Assembly (NCBI RefSeq): GCF_008642375.1
Contig: NZ_CP029194.1
Coordinates: forward strand, 5,759,001-5,823,000
Length of the DNA: 64,000 bases
Reading direction: 5' to 3'
From: Streptomyces venezuelae
GTDB lineage: Bacteria > Actinomycetota > Actinomycetes > Streptomycetales > Streptomycetaceae
The notes beneath the pieces were generated by a model. It had not been told where the DNA came from. It saw only the letters and a program-made list of their open reading frames with translations, and did no database searches. The position numbers and the translations under genes are program-made. Numbering within the stretch: position 1 is the stretch's first letter; each line of letters starts with the position of its first letter. Positions 53,167 to 62,593 of the stretch are shown here, in pieces.

Positions 53167-54600
53167 ATGCCCTCGACCACAACACGTCCCGTACTCAGTA
53201 AAGACCGTGGCACCGACAATCGACCCGGAACGCTGCTCGGCGTGGTGCTGGCCGCCCAGTTCATGGCGCTCCTCGACGTCTTCATCGTCAACGTCGCCGC
53301 CCCCACCATCCGCGCCGAACTCTCCGCCTCCGGAGCCGGACTCCAACTCGTCGTCGCCGGATACACCGTCACCTACGCGGTGCTGCTGATCACCGGGGCC
53401 CGACTCGGTGACCTGCTCGGCCACCGCCGGATGTACCTCGGGGGCCTCGCCCTCTTCACCGCGGCCTCCCTCGCCTGCGGACTCGCCGCCGGAACCGGCC
53501 AGTTGATCGCCTTCCGGATGGTCCAGGGGGCCGGCTCCGCCCTGATGATCCCGCAGGTGCTGAGCCTCATCCAGCGGAACTTCACCGGAGAGCACCGGGT
53601 CCGGGCGCTCGGCGCGTACTCCGCCGTCCTGGCCACCGGCGCCGCCGCGGGCCAGGTCGCCGGCGGCGTCCTCGTCAGCGCCGACCTCTTCGGCACGGGC
53701 TGGCGGCCGGTCTTCCTGGTCAACGTCCCGATCGGGCTCGCCCTGCTCGCCCTCGGCGCCCGCGTCCTGCCGCGCGACGCCCGCACCGGGCCCGAGCGGA
53801 CCCGCGGCCTCGACCTGCCAGGACTGCTCCTCCTCGCGGCCGCCGTGTGCCTGCTGACCGTCCCCCTGGTCCTTGGAGAGGAACAGGGCTGGCCGCTGTG
53901 GGCGTGGCTCTCGCTCGGCGGCTCCCTGCTGTTCCTCGCCGTGTTCGGCGCGTACGAGTCGAGACTCGCCAGGCGCGGTGGCGCGCCCCTCATCGCCCCG
54001 CGCGTCCTGCGGGTTCCCGGCATGGGGCGGGCGGTCGTCCGGATCGCCGTGGCGATGGGCGTCAACGCCGGGTTCCTGTTCACCCTCACCCTGCACCTGC
54101 AGGGCGGGCTCGGGCTCAGCGCCCTGCGCGCCGGACTCACCTTCGGCCCCGCCGCCGTCGCGTTCGGTGTGGTCGGACTGACCTGGCGGCGCTGGCCGGC
54201 CCGTACGCAACGCGCGCTGATCCCGGGCGGATTCCTGCTCGCGGCGGGCGCCTCGCTCGCCCTCGGCCGGTCCCTCGCGGACGGGGGAACGGGCGGCTGG
54301 GGTCTCTACCCGGCCCTGTGCGGCGTGGGTGTCGGCATCGCACTGGCCTTCAGTCCCGCCCTGACCGGCGCGCTGGCCACCGTACGGCCCGAGGACGCCG
54401 CCGACGCCAGCGGACTGCTCGCCACCGTCACCCAGCTCGGCCAGCTCATCGGAGTCGCTGCCTTCGGCGCCCTCTTCCTGGGCCGCCTGACGGCCGGCGG
54501 AGCACAAGCGTCCGCCGACGCGTTCTGGGCGACCGGCCTCGCCCTGGCCGCCACGGCGGTCGTCGGGGCCGTGGCAGGGCTGCCCCGGCGAGCGCGCTGA
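53167..54600 (+). CDS. MFS efflux transporter, DHA2 (14-helix) family
   Basis: A 477-residue polytopic protein. QFMALLDVFIVNVAAPTI in the first helix, GARLGDLLGHRRMYLGG (loop 2-3 motif A) and the segment AYSAVLATGAAAGQVAGGVL mark a proton-driven drug exporter of the DHA2 type. It is divergent from the MmyB-type regulator, which probably controls it. The ATG at 53167 is chosen because the hydrophobic part starts soon after; no clear ribosome binding site is seen. The drug cannot be predicted. Confidence 0.9.
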   Translation: MPSTTTRPVLSKDRGTDNRPGTLLGVVLAAQFMALLDVFIVNVAAPTIRAELSASGAGLQLVVAGYTVTYAVLLITGARLGDLLGHRRMYLGGLALFTAASLACGLAAGTGQLIAFRMVQGAGSALMIPQVLSLIQRNFTGEHRVRALGAYSAVLATGAAAGQVAGGVLVSADLFGTGWRPVFLVNVPIGLALLALGARVLPRDARTGPERTRGLDLPGLLLLAAAVCLLTVPLVLGEEQGWPLWAWLSLGGSLLFLAVFGAYESRLARRGGAPLIAPRVLRVPGMGRAVVRIAVAMGVNAGFLFTLTLHLQGGLGLSALRAGLTFGPAAVAFGVVGLTWRRWPARTQRALIPGGFLLAAGASLALGRSLADGGTGGWGLYPALCGVGVGIALAFSPALTGALATVRPEDAADASGLLATVTQLGQLIGVAAFGALFLGRLTAGGAQASADAFWATGLALAATAVVGAVAGLPRRAR

Positions 54601-54671
54601 CCCTCTTGCGGGGCCATGGCAGAATCGGACGGCCGGAGGGGGACGAGAATCCGGACGGGAGGGTGACCCAA

Positions 54672-54734
54672 GTGCTCGGCGAAAACGGCAGGGTGTCCTA
54701 TGGGTGCGCGGCCTGCGGCCACAGCTGGAGCTGA
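54672..54734 (+). CDS. 20-residue CxxC microprotein
   Basis: A short frame from GTG 54672 to TGA encodes MLGENGRVSYGCAACGHSWS, with Cys12 and Cys15 in a CAACGH zinc-knuckle-like motif. GGGAGGG ends 8 nt upstream, an ideal ribosome binding site. The stop is 3 nt before the ATG of the 77-residue zinc protein, whose own GGAG lies inside this frame. The coupling and the paired cysteines argue for a real gene, but at 20 codons chance cannot be excluded. Confidence 0.5.
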   Translation: MLGENGRVSYGCAACGHSWS

Positions 54735-54737
54735 CTG

Positions 54738-54971
54738 ATGGGTGCACACAGGCGGAAGTGCGACTGGTGCGGCAGCGGTACGCCCATCGTGCGCGACATG
54801 GACCCCGTCAATCCCGACTTCCAGTACTGGTGCGAGGAGTGCGCGCGGGCGCTGATCATAAAAGGCGACCCCATCGAGACGTACCGCGAGCTGGAGGGGG
54901 AGCCGATCTACGGCCGGCTCCTCGACGAGCACTGCACCCTCAAGCGGTTCTACTCCTTCGCCAGAGCCTGA
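54738..54971 (+). CDS. 77-residue zinc-ribbon protein
   Basis: A small cytoplasmic protein with two CxxC pairs (Cys8/Cys11 and Cys32/Cys35), the usual four-cysteine zinc site, and a further Cys66. The rest is acidic. The ATG has GGAG 7 nt upstream. The family is common in Streptomyces at this place upstream of leuS, but its function is unknown. The last 22 nt overlap the convergent GT87-type gene. Confidence 0.78.
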   Translation: MGAHRRKCDWCGSGTPIVRDMDPVNPDFQYWCEECARALIIKGDPIETYRELEGEPIYGRLLDEHCTLKRFYSFARA

Positions 54972-56170
54972 CGCCGCTCCTTCAGCACGTACGCCACGAG
55001 CAGCGCCGTCGCCGTCAGCGGATAGACGGCGGACAGCAGCATCTGACCCGCGTTCTGGTCCAGTTCGGGACGGCCCGGGTCGTGCGGCACCCACCACAGC
55101 GCGAACGACGTGAAGGCCAGGGCCACCACACCCGTCACCGGCCACGCGCGCGTGGCGCGGTCCGCGAGCAGGATCAGCAGGGGCACGCACCAGACCCAGT
55201 GGTGGGACCAGGAGATCGGGCTGATCATCAGCGCCGTGAACGCGCAGATGATCACAGCCGCCGCCTTGTCGCCGCGGACAGCGGCCCGTACTGCGAGGTA
55301 CATCGCCGCACCGCCCATGACGGCCGCGGTCAGCAGCCACCAGATGCCCGGGGAATCCGTGTGCATCAGGCGGGCCAGGACGCCGCTGATGGACTGGTTG
55401 GCGGTCTCCTCGGCGAAGCCGACCCGGCCGGTCGCGAAGAGCGTCTCCGTCCAGAACTTCTTCGAGTCCGCCGGCAGGGCCAGCGCCACGGTCAGTGTCG
55501 TCGCCAGGAACACCCCGGTCGCCGTCACGCCCGTGCGGAGCCACTGGTTCCAGCGGTGGTCCCGGCGCCACAGGAGCAAGCCGGCGGCGAGCAGGAGGAC
55601 CACGAAGAGCCCCGGTGTGAGCTTCACCGCTGTCGCGAGACCGATCCCGAGCCCGGCCCAGCGGCTGCCCTCGCGGCGCGTGAGGTCCCAGAGGACCGCC
55701 ACCGCTATGAGCAGGTTGATCTGGCCGTACCGCAGTGTCGTCCACACCGGCTCGCACCAGACCACGGCGGCGGCGACGAACAGTGTCGTACGCCACAGGT
55801 CCGTCCGGGACAGTGCGGGGCGGACCAGTTGGAGCGACAGCTGGACCAGGGCGATCACCAGGAGCAGGTTCCCCGCGGTCGTGAGCGTCCGCATCAGCGG
55901 GACGCTCACCAGGGTCAGCGGGAGGAACAGCACCGCCGCGAACGGCGGATAGGTCATGGCGAGGTTCGCCGAGGTGGCGCGCATCGCGTAGAGGTCCCCG
56001 CCGGCCCGCAGTGTCTCGCCCTCGGCCCGGTAGACCATCACGTCGAGCATGTTCACGTGGGCGAGGCGTTGCGCCACCCAGAAGGACGCGAAGGAGAGCA
56101 GGCAGACCGCCGCGGCGGTGGCCAGGGGCCACGGCCGGGCGCGGGTTTTCGAGAGCACGGAGACGGACAC
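54950..56170 (-). CDS. DUF2029 / GT87-type polyprenyl-phosphate-sugar glycosyltransferase
   Basis: A 406-residue polytopic protein with about eleven membrane helices. The first outer loop has LDVMVYRAEGETLRAGGDLY, with the catalytic-type Asp of GT-C enzymes, then YPPFAAVLFLPL. AVKLTPGLF and SPISWSHHWVW are typical of GT87 (PimE-like) proteins, which use polyprenyl-phosphate mannose outside the membrane. It may decorate lipomannan-like glycolipids or wall polymers. The start is the GTG at 56168-56170. It is convergent with the zinc-ribbon gene. Confidence 0.88.
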   Translation of the reverse strand: MSVSVLSKTRARPWPLATAAAVCLLSFASFWVAQRLAHVNMLDVMVYRAEGETLRAGGDLYAMRATSANLAMTYPPFAAVLFLPLTLVSVPLMRTLTTAGNLLLVIALVQLSLQLVRPALSRTDLWRTTLFVAAAVVWCEPVWTTLRYGQINLLIAVAVLWDLTRREGSRWAGLGIGLATAVKLTPGLFVVLLLAAGLLLWRRDHRWNQWLRTGVTATGVFLATTLTVALALPADSKKFWTETLFATGRVGFAEETANQSISGVLARLMHTDSPGIWWLLTAAVMGGAAMYLAVRAAVRGDKAAAVIICAFTALMISPISWSHHWVWCVPLLILLADRATRAWPVTGVVALAFTSFALWWVPHDPGRPELDQNAGQMLLSAVYPLTATALLVAYVLKERRQALAKE

Positions 56171-56216
56171 AGTCGGCGACCCTACCGGGCAGGTCGGAGG
56201 GGCTCGGGGAATCGAT

Positions 56217-56246
56217 TTGGAGATCTGCCCGGGAGCCGGTTAATGT
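56217..56246 (+). promoter_or_regulatory. Promoter of the second tRNA-Ala
   Basis: TTGGAG (56217-56222), an 18-nt spacer and TAATGT (56241-56246), about 50 nt before the tRNA. Confidence 0.5.
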
Positions 56247-56295
56247 TCTGTCTGTCGCCGCGAGGGAAACCGAAACGGAGACGGGAAAGCAGCAA

Positions 56296-56368
56296 GGGGC
56301 TATAGCTCAGTTGGTAGAGCGCCTGCATGGCATGCAGGAGGTCAGGAGTTCAATTCTCCTTAGCTCCA
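56296..56368 (+). tRNA. tRNA-Ala (anticodon GGC), copy 2
   Basis: Identical in all 73 positions to the tRNA at 52091-52163, including the G3-U70 pair. Identity continues for 1 nt upstream and 3 nt downstream and then stops. Confidence 0.97.
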
Positions 56369-56375
56369 CAGAAAG

Positions 56376-56408
56376 GAAGCGGGTCACCCGGATCGGGTGG
56401 CCCGCTTC
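56376..56408 (+). terminator. Terminator of the second tRNA-Ala
   Basis: A 15-bp stem GAAGCGGGTCACCCG/CGGGTGGCCCGCTTC with one G-U pair and a 3-nt loop, followed by TTCGTTTG. Its sequence is unrelated to the terminator of copy 1. Confidence 0.75.
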
Positions 56409-56426
56409 TTCGTTTGCACATGCTCC

Positions 56427-56474
56427 TCGTGTGCTCGTACGTCTCGTGTGCCCGTACTCCTCGTGTGCCCGTAC
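56427..56474 (+). repeat. Three 17-bp tandem repeats upstream of the leuS leader
   Basis: TCGTGTGCYCGTAC occurs at 56427-56440, 56444-56457 and 56461-56474. The period is exactly 17 bp with 3-nt spacers. It lies between the tRNA terminator and the leader-peptide promoter. Confidence 0.75.
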
Positions 56475-56530
56475 GTCTTCCTCGTCCGCTCGCGCGTGGA
56501 ACGTCGGTGCGGCCCGCGCGGGCCCTGCGG

Positions 56531-56536
56531 TACCCT
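56531..56536 (+). promoter_or_regulatory. -10 box of the leuS leader transcript
   Basis: TACCCT lies exactly 6 nt before the ATG of the Leu-rich leader peptide, so the leader would be translated from the first nucleotide of the mRNA. Confidence 0.6.
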
Positions 56537-56542
56537 GGCGCC

Positions 56543-56581
56543 ATGCGTGCCGTACGCCTCCTGCTTACCGAGCCGCGCTGA
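56543..56581 (+). CDS. Leucine leader peptide of leuS (candidate)
   Basis: A 12-codon frame, MRAVRLLLTEPR, with three consecutive leucine codons CTC-CTG-CTT (56558-56566); CTT is rare in Streptomyces. The ATG lies 6 nt after a -10 box, the terminator-like hairpin at 56642-56666 follows 60 nt downstream, and then leuS. This is the layout of ribosome-mediated attenuation: when charged leucyl-tRNA is scarce, stalling at the Leu codons would allow readthrough into leuS. An antiterminator fold is not obvious to me. Confidence 0.65.
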   Translation: MRAVRLLLTEPR

Positions 56582-56641
56582 TCAGTCCCGGCGCATGACC
56601 GTCGCCCCGTCGACCGTCATCCCGCCGGAGTCGGCGCGGCG

Positions 56642-56666
56642 TCCCCTCCTGTGCGAGGGGATTTTT
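56642..56666 (+). terminator. Attenuator hairpin in the leuS leader
   Basis: A 7-bp stem TCCCCTC/GAGGGGA with loop CTGTGC is followed directly by TTTTT (56662-56666). A run of T after a GC stem is very unusual in this GC-rich DNA, which marks an intrinsic terminator 56 nt before the leuS start codon. Confidence 0.7.
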
Positions 56667-56722
56667 CATTTCGCGGCAGTTCGTGGCAGTGGGCAGAGAC
56701 GATCGATGGAGCTTCAAGGACC

Positions 56723-59608
<2,886 letters not shown>

Positions 59609-59676
59609 CGGCTACGGCTGACGTCTGCGACTGATGTCTGTCGGCTGACGGCGGAGGCATGGGGGATTTCCCCTAC

Positions 59677-59715
59677 GGGCAGGTTGGGGGTTCCGATGGA
59701 ACCCCTGGCCTGCCC
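59677..59715 (+). terminator. Terminator after leuS
   Basis: Nested stems GGGCAGG/CCTGCCC and GGGGTTCC/GGAACCCC with loop GAT, about 70 nt after the stop. Three copies of GGCTGACG lie between the leuS stop and this hairpin. Confidence 0.65.
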
Positions 59716-59776
59716 GCTCCGTTTACGGTGGAGGGACCACAGTCGTGGGGACTCGACCGATGCCGGAGGGGCGGAC

Positions 59777-60484
59777 ATGGAAGCCGCGATTATCACGATC
59801 ATGGCGCTGCTCTTCTTCGCCTTCGTGGCGTTGGGGATCTACGCCACCGTGAAGGTGGCCAAGGCGACCAAGCGTGGGGTGGACCGCACCCTGGACCAGG
59901 CCCGACGCACCGTGGAGGACACCACGCTGCGTGCCAAGAGCTTCGGTCAGGCCGGGGTCGCGGGCGAGCTGGCCCGGCTGCGGCTCTCGCTGCGCACCTC
60001 GATGAGGGCCACGCAGGAGGCGCTGCAGGCGGGTGTGGGTGAGGACGCGTCGCTGAAGGAGTCGCTCGACCTGTTCCACCGGCTCAGCGCACACGGGCTC
60101 GAACTGGACGGGGACCTCAAGCGCATGGAGCGGGAGCCGGACAAGGCGTGGGTGGCCGGACAGCTGCCGGAGCTCACGCGGCGGACCGAGCAGATCACGG
60201 GGTCGGCCGAGGCGCTGCGCCGGGCTGCCCGGGACCGGGCGCTGAAGTTCGCGGAGGATGACCTGTCCTCGCTGAGTGCTCAGATCGACGTCGAGGCGGG
60301 CGCCCTGCGTCACTGGGACGGTCCGGAGACGGCGCCGGAGTCGGGTGCGTCGGACCCGTGGGGGAGCCCCGCAGGGACGGCGGGGCTGGCGGCCGGGGAC
60401 GAGCCGCCCGCGATCACGGCGCCTGATCCCCGGCGCACTGCCTACCCGTGGGAGAAGTCGGCCCGACCGGAGACCACGACCTGA
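59777..60484 (+). CDS. Membrane-anchored coiled-coil protein
   Basis: A 235-residue protein with an N-terminal membrane helix (about 2-25, AAIITIMALLFFAFVALGIY), a long charged helical region (25-180) likely to form coiled coil, and a Pro/Gly/Ala-rich C-terminus. ATG 59777 follows GGAGGGG at the right distance. It resembles uncharacterised Streptomyces proteins located between leuS and degV. No enzymatic motif is visible, and a scaffold or stress role is only a guess. Confidence 0.78.
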   Translation: MEAAIITIMALLFFAFVALGIYATVKVAKATKRGVDRTLDQARRTVEDTTLRAKSFGQAGVAGELARLRLSLRTSMRATQEALQAGVGEDASLKESLDLFHRLSAHGLELDGDLKRMEREPDKAWVAGQLPELTRRTEQITGSAEALRRAARDRALKFAEDDLSSLSAQIDVEAGALRHWDGPETAPESGASDPWGSPAGTAGLAAGDEPPAITAPDPRRTAYPWEKSARPETTT

Positions 60485-60591
60485 CCTGGCCGAGCTTGGC
60501 TTGGCTTGGTCGGGCGGGTCGCGGGTGCCTGGTGGTGCGGGGAGGGGCCTCTGGGGCGTCCGGCGGGGGGCCGGGCTGCCGCGCCGAGGCT

Positions 60592-60610
60592 GCGGGAGGT
60601 AACCTCCCGC
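60592..60610 (+). promoter_or_regulatory. Operator-like palindrome over the degV -10 box
   Basis: GCGGGAGGT-A-ACCTCCCGC is a perfect 9-1-9 inverted repeat. It contains the TAACCT -10 box (60600-60605), which is 7 nt before ATG 60613. A regulator bound here would block the promoter. Confidence 0.5.
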
Positions 60611-60612
60611 TC

Positions 60613-61458
60613 ATGTCCCGGCATGTCGCGATCGTCACCGATTCCACGGCCTATCTGCCACCCCAGACGAGGGAGCGGCACGCTATCACGACGGTCCCGC
60701 TGACCGTCGTCATCGGTGACCGCGCGCTGGAGGAGGGCACGGAGATCTCGGCCCGGTCCCTGGCCGAGGCTCTGCAGAAGCGGCGGCCCGTCACCACCTC
60801 GCGGCCGAGTCCCGAGATCTTCGCCGCCGCCTACCGCGAGGCCGCGGAGGCGGGGGCGCGGGGAATCGTCTCGCTCCATCTGTCCGCGGAGGTCTCCGGG
60901 ACGTACGACGCCGCCGTGCTCGCGGCGAAGGACGCCCCGGTGCCGGTGCGCGTGGTGGACACCCGCATGGTGGGCATGGCGCTGGGCTTCTGCGCGCTGG
61001 CCGCGGCGGAGGTCGCGGAAGCGGGCGGATCTCTCGACGAGGTGGTCGCGGCGGCCGAGAAGCGCGTCGCGGGAACCTCCGCCTACTTCTACGTCGACAC
61101 GCTCGACTATCTGCGCCGGGGCGGGCGCATCGGTGCCGCGCAGGCGCTGCTGGGCTCCGCGCTCGCGGTGAAGCCGCTCCTCGAACTCGACGGCGGACGC
61201 ATCGAGCTGCGGGAGAAGGTGCGGACGGCCTCCAAGGCCATCGCGCGCCTGGAGGAGATCGCCGTGGAGCGGGCCGGCTCCGGCGCCGTCGACATCGCCG
61301 TGCACCATCTCTCCGCACCGGAGCGGGCCGCCGTGCTGGCCGACCGGCTCAAGGAGCGGATCCCGGGCATCGAGGAACTCCACGTCAGCGAGGTGGGGGC
61401 GGTCATCGGCGCACACACCGGCCCGGGGCTCCTCGCGGTCGTCGTCTCACCGCGCTGA
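60613..61458 (+). CDS. DegV family fatty-acid-binding protein
   Basis: A 281-residue protein. HVAIVTDSTAYLPP at the N-terminus, the TSRPSPE loop and SGTYDAA, then VDTRMVGMALGF and YLRRGGRIGAAQALLG, are the marks of DegV proteins, which bind long-chain fatty acids and can serve fatty-acid kinases. It has its own promoter overlapping a palindrome. ATG 60613 fits a leaderless message. It lies just upstream of comEA-comEC, from which a polypyrimidine stretch separates it. Confidence 0.92.
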   Translation: MSRHVAIVTDSTAYLPPQTRERHAITTVPLTVVIGDRALEEGTEISARSLAEALQKRRPVTTSRPSPEIFAAAYREAAEAGARGIVSLHLSAEVSGTYDAAVLAAKDAPVPVRVVDTRMVGMALGFCALAAAEVAEAGGSLDEVVAAAEKRVAGTSAYFYVDTLDYLRRGGRIGAAQALLGSALAVKPLLELDGGRIELREKVRTASKAIARLEEIAVERAGSGAVDIAVHHLSAPERAAVLADRLKERIPGIEELHVSEVGAVIGAHTGPGLLAVVVSPR

Positions 61459-61609
61459 GATCCGCCACCGCCACCACCCTTACCTCCCCTACCTCCCCTA
61501 CCTCCTTCTCCTCCTCGTAGGAGTGACGGAGATATCCACAACCAGAGTCTTTTCCACGGGACTTGGGTGAGTCCCGCACAGGGCCGTCGTGATCTCTACC
61601 GTCACGAGC
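61459..61609 (+). other. Polypyrimidine stretch between degV and comEA
   Basis: CTACCTCCC-type units repeat in a nearly pure pyrimidine run (about 61479-61516), then a small hairpin GGGACT/AGTCCC (61558-61575). No gene is seen. Confidence 0.4.
61597..61602 (+). promoter_or_regulatory. -10 box of comEA (leaderless type)
   Basis: TACCGT lies 7 nt before ATG 61610. Confidence 0.4.
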
Positions 61610-62593
61610 ATGGCACTTCGTACACGTATCGCATCGATCACCACCGGAGCCGCGGACAGGCCGGGCGCTCCGACGAGCGGGCCCGGCAGGGCGCCGGGTT
61701 CCGACGGGCGCAGTCGCCCGGGAGGGCGCGGCGCGCCTCCTGGGCGGGCGCGGAGGCGCACCCGGGTGCGCCGGGTCTCCGAGGTGCCCCGGACTGTCGT
61801 GCGGCGACGGGGGGACGCACTCTTCCCGCCGTCGGTGCCTGAGGCAGCGGAGACACCTGAGGCGCCGGAGCGGGGGTCTCCTGCGCGGGCGGTGCGGGGG
61901 CGGCTCGTGGCGGTGCTGCGGGAGCGGACTCCGCTGTGGGTGCAGACGCGGTGCGGGCTCGAACCTCGGGCGCTGGCCGCGCTGACCGTGATCCTGCTCG
62001 TGGCCGCCGGCCTCGCCGGCGGGTACTTCTGGACGGGGCGGCCGGAGCCGGTGCGGGCTCCCGAGATCGTCCGCGCCGCGACCGCGGCGGCCACACCCGC
62101 CGCATCCGTGGCCCGGGCCGGAGCGGGGAATGAGCAGAGCCCCGGACCCGCTGCGGGTGGGGCGAGAGTGGTCGTCGACGTCGGCGGCAAGGTGCGCAGG
62201 CCCGGAGTGCTGACGCTGCCCGGGGGCTCGCGGGTGGCGGACGCGCTGAAGGCTGCGGGCGGAGCGGAACCGGGGGCCGATCTGACCGGGATCAACCGGG
62301 CCCGTGTGCTCATGGACGGCGAGCAGGTCCTTGTCGGGCTGCCGGGGGTGCCGGTCGGCGGCTCCGGTCCCGGAGCCGGTGCCGGGACCGGCGGGCCGGC
62401 GACGCCGCTGAGTCTCAACGCGGCCACTGTGGAACAGCTCGACACCCTGCCCGGCGTCGGCCCGGTCCTCGCGCGGCACATCGTCGACCATCGCACGGAG
62501 CAGGGCGGCTTCCGGTCGGTGGCCGAGCTGCGGGAGGTCAACGGCATCGGGGAGCGCCGGTTCGCCGACCTCGAACCGCTGGTCCGGCCGTGA
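61610..62593 (+). CDS. comEA: ComEA-like helix-hairpin-helix DNA-binding protein
   Basis: A 327-residue protein. A long Arg/Pro-rich cytoplasmic N-terminus (1-118) precedes one membrane helix (about 121-141). Outside lie an SLBB domain (about 187-245, VVVDVGGKVRRPGVLTLPGG) and a C-terminal double helix-hairpin-helix (SLNAATVEQLDTLPGVGPVLA and GIGERRFADLEPL). ComEA binds incoming DNA in competent bacteria. The stop overlaps the comEC start as GTGA. The basic N-terminal arm is much longer than in Bacillus. Confidence 0.9.
   Translation: MALRTRIASITTGAADRPGAPTSGPGRAPGSDGRSRPGGRGAPPGRARRRTRVRRVSEVPRTVVRRRGDALFPPSVPEAAETPEAPERGSPARAVRGRLVAVLRERTPLWVQTRCGLEPRALAALTVILLVAAGLAGGYFWTGRPEPVRAPEIVRAATAAATPAASVARAGAGNEQSPGPAAGGARVVVDVGGKVRRPGVLTLPGGSRVADALKAAGGAEPGADLTGINRARVLMDGEQVLVGLPGVPVGGSGPGAGAGTGGPATPLSLNAATVEQLDTLPGVGPVLARHIVDHRTEQGGFRSVAELREVNGIGERRFADLEPLVRP

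Noticed and set aside
56582-56722. T-box riboswitch upstream of leuS
   Set aside because: No TGGNACC-type T-box sequence or specifier-loop layout is visible; the leader peptide with Leu codons explains the terminator better.
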